Part shown: in pieces, positions 52,105 through 52,344 of the stretch | Layout of the letters: each line of letters begins with the position of its first letter | Numbering within the stretch: position 1 is the first letter of the stretch | Assembly: GCA_013140495.1 (NCBI GenBank) | Contig: JABFSR010000210.1 | Coordinates: 1 to 52,344 of the forward strand | Length of the DNA stretch: 52,344 nt | DNA from: Verrucomicrobiota bacterium | GTDB taxonomy: Bacteria > Verrucomicrobiota > Verrucomicrobiia > Limisphaerales > JADLHS01 | Direction: 5' to 3' | Made by a program: the position numbers and the translations under genes | Notes under the pieces: generated by a model | Database searches by the model: none | The model's input: only the letters and a program-made list of their open reading frames with translations | What the model was told of the DNA's origin: nothing

Positions 52105-52344
52105 CTAAACTTTCTTCTCCCCAGCAGGATGAGCCATCCATACGGTTTGCGTGCCCAATTCGCCCTTCCCCATCTCAGTCACACGCGCGAATGCCGACAA
52201 CGCAAGCTCGAAGCATGGTGGATTAGGCTGGGAGGAAGCGTTGGCGAGTGCGTCACGCAGAAATCTAAGGTCCTTGAGCAGGTGCGCCGCTCTGAAGCCC
52301 GGGCGGTGATCCTGCGCGATGATCTTCGGTCCAAGATTTACGAG
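52105..52344 (-). CDS. C-terminal fragment, NAD(P)-dependent 3-hydroxyisobutyrate dehydrogenase-like protein (runs off the window)
   Basis: The minus strand from the window edge reads 79 codons and stops at TAG 52105-52107. The text KIIAQDHRPGFRAAHLLKDL is the characteristic C-terminal segment of the 3-hydroxyisobutyrate / beta-hydroxyacid dehydrogenase family, where an F-x-P-G-F-x-x-x-L-x-x-K-D pattern holds the substrate lysine K in LLKDL. The rest (PCFELALSAFARVTEMGKGE) is the family helix end. The N-terminal Rossmann domain lies outside this window, so the exact enzyme is not determinable. Confidence 0.8.
   Translation of the reverse strand, partial: LVNLGPKIIAQDHRPGFRAAHLLKDLRFLRDALANASSQPNPPCFELALSAFARVTEMGKGELGTQTVWMAHPAGEKKV

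Noticed and set aside
1..52344. tRNA, rRNA, CRISPR arrays, phage integrases and IS transposases
   Set aside because: None could be recognised. No repeat-spacer pattern, integrase or DDE/tyrosine transposase motif was seen; weakly conserved ncRNAs could be missed by eye.

Overview
The window looks like a chromosomal segment of a heterotrophic member of the Verrucomicrobiota, most likely of the Pedosphaera/Limisphaerales type. This is inferred from gene content: PEP-CTERM proteins, several pseudopilin-like proteins ending in the H-x9-DG motif, Tat-exported Gfo/Idh/MocA oxidoreductases, a DUF1080 protein, a GH78 rhamnosidase and few recognisable Shine-Dalgarno sites. No rRNA, tRNA, CRISPR array, phage or classical insertion sequence was recognised.

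Layout. (1) 0.1-7.0 kb: surface-glycan decoration and export, with an FkbM methyltransferase, a NodU/CmcH carbamoyltransferase, two SAM methyltransferases, a WaaP-like kinase and an MsbA-like ABC exporter. A paired-hairpin repeat lies inside the cluster. (2) 7.2-9.9 kb: infA, a TPR membrane protein, a DUF559 nuclease-fold gene surrounded by three copies of a REP-like palindrome, and a DUF1877 protein. (3) 9.9-13.2 kb: a 2-oxoacid:acceptor oxidoreductase chain without its TPP/Fe-S partner, and an MDR-family quinone reductase. (4) 13.4-18.9 kb: two divergent exported-protein operons (PEP-CTERM protein, unanchored paralogue and pseudopilin; two CHRD/PEP-CTERM proteins, a small exported protein and a porin-like protein). 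(5) 19.1-36.9 kb: a glycan and sugar-acid catabolism region with Gfo/Idh/MocA enzymes, an HpcH/HpaI aldolase, a glucuronidase-like protein, GH78, a propeller plus helical-barrel protein, two pseudopilins and a DUF1080-oxidoreductase-oxidoreductase operon. (6) 37.0-41 kb: a Cys-cluster protein and an ECF sigma / putative anti-sigma / beta-repeat-RDD membrane protein operon. (7) 41.2-52.3 kb: housekeeping and mixed genes: holB, a PHP phosphatase, an unrecognised conserved-looking protein with a CBM48 protein, argD and argF with a coupled pilin-like protein, an RluA-type synthase, a PpiD-like chaperone, a CusF-SCO fusion, an L7Ae-like protein and the C-terminus of a 3-hydroxyisobutyrate dehydrogenase-like gene.

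How the genes work together. Region 1 would modify and export a lipid-linked glycan. Region 5 would release and oxidise plant- or algal-type glycans (rhamnosides, uronates, 3-keto sugars) outside or at the cell envelope and cleave the resulting keto-acids inside. The best candidate for something new is the DUF559 gene with its inverted REP-like repeats. It resembles a REP/RAYT unit in layout but has a PD-(D/E)XK-type protein instead of a tyrosine transposase.
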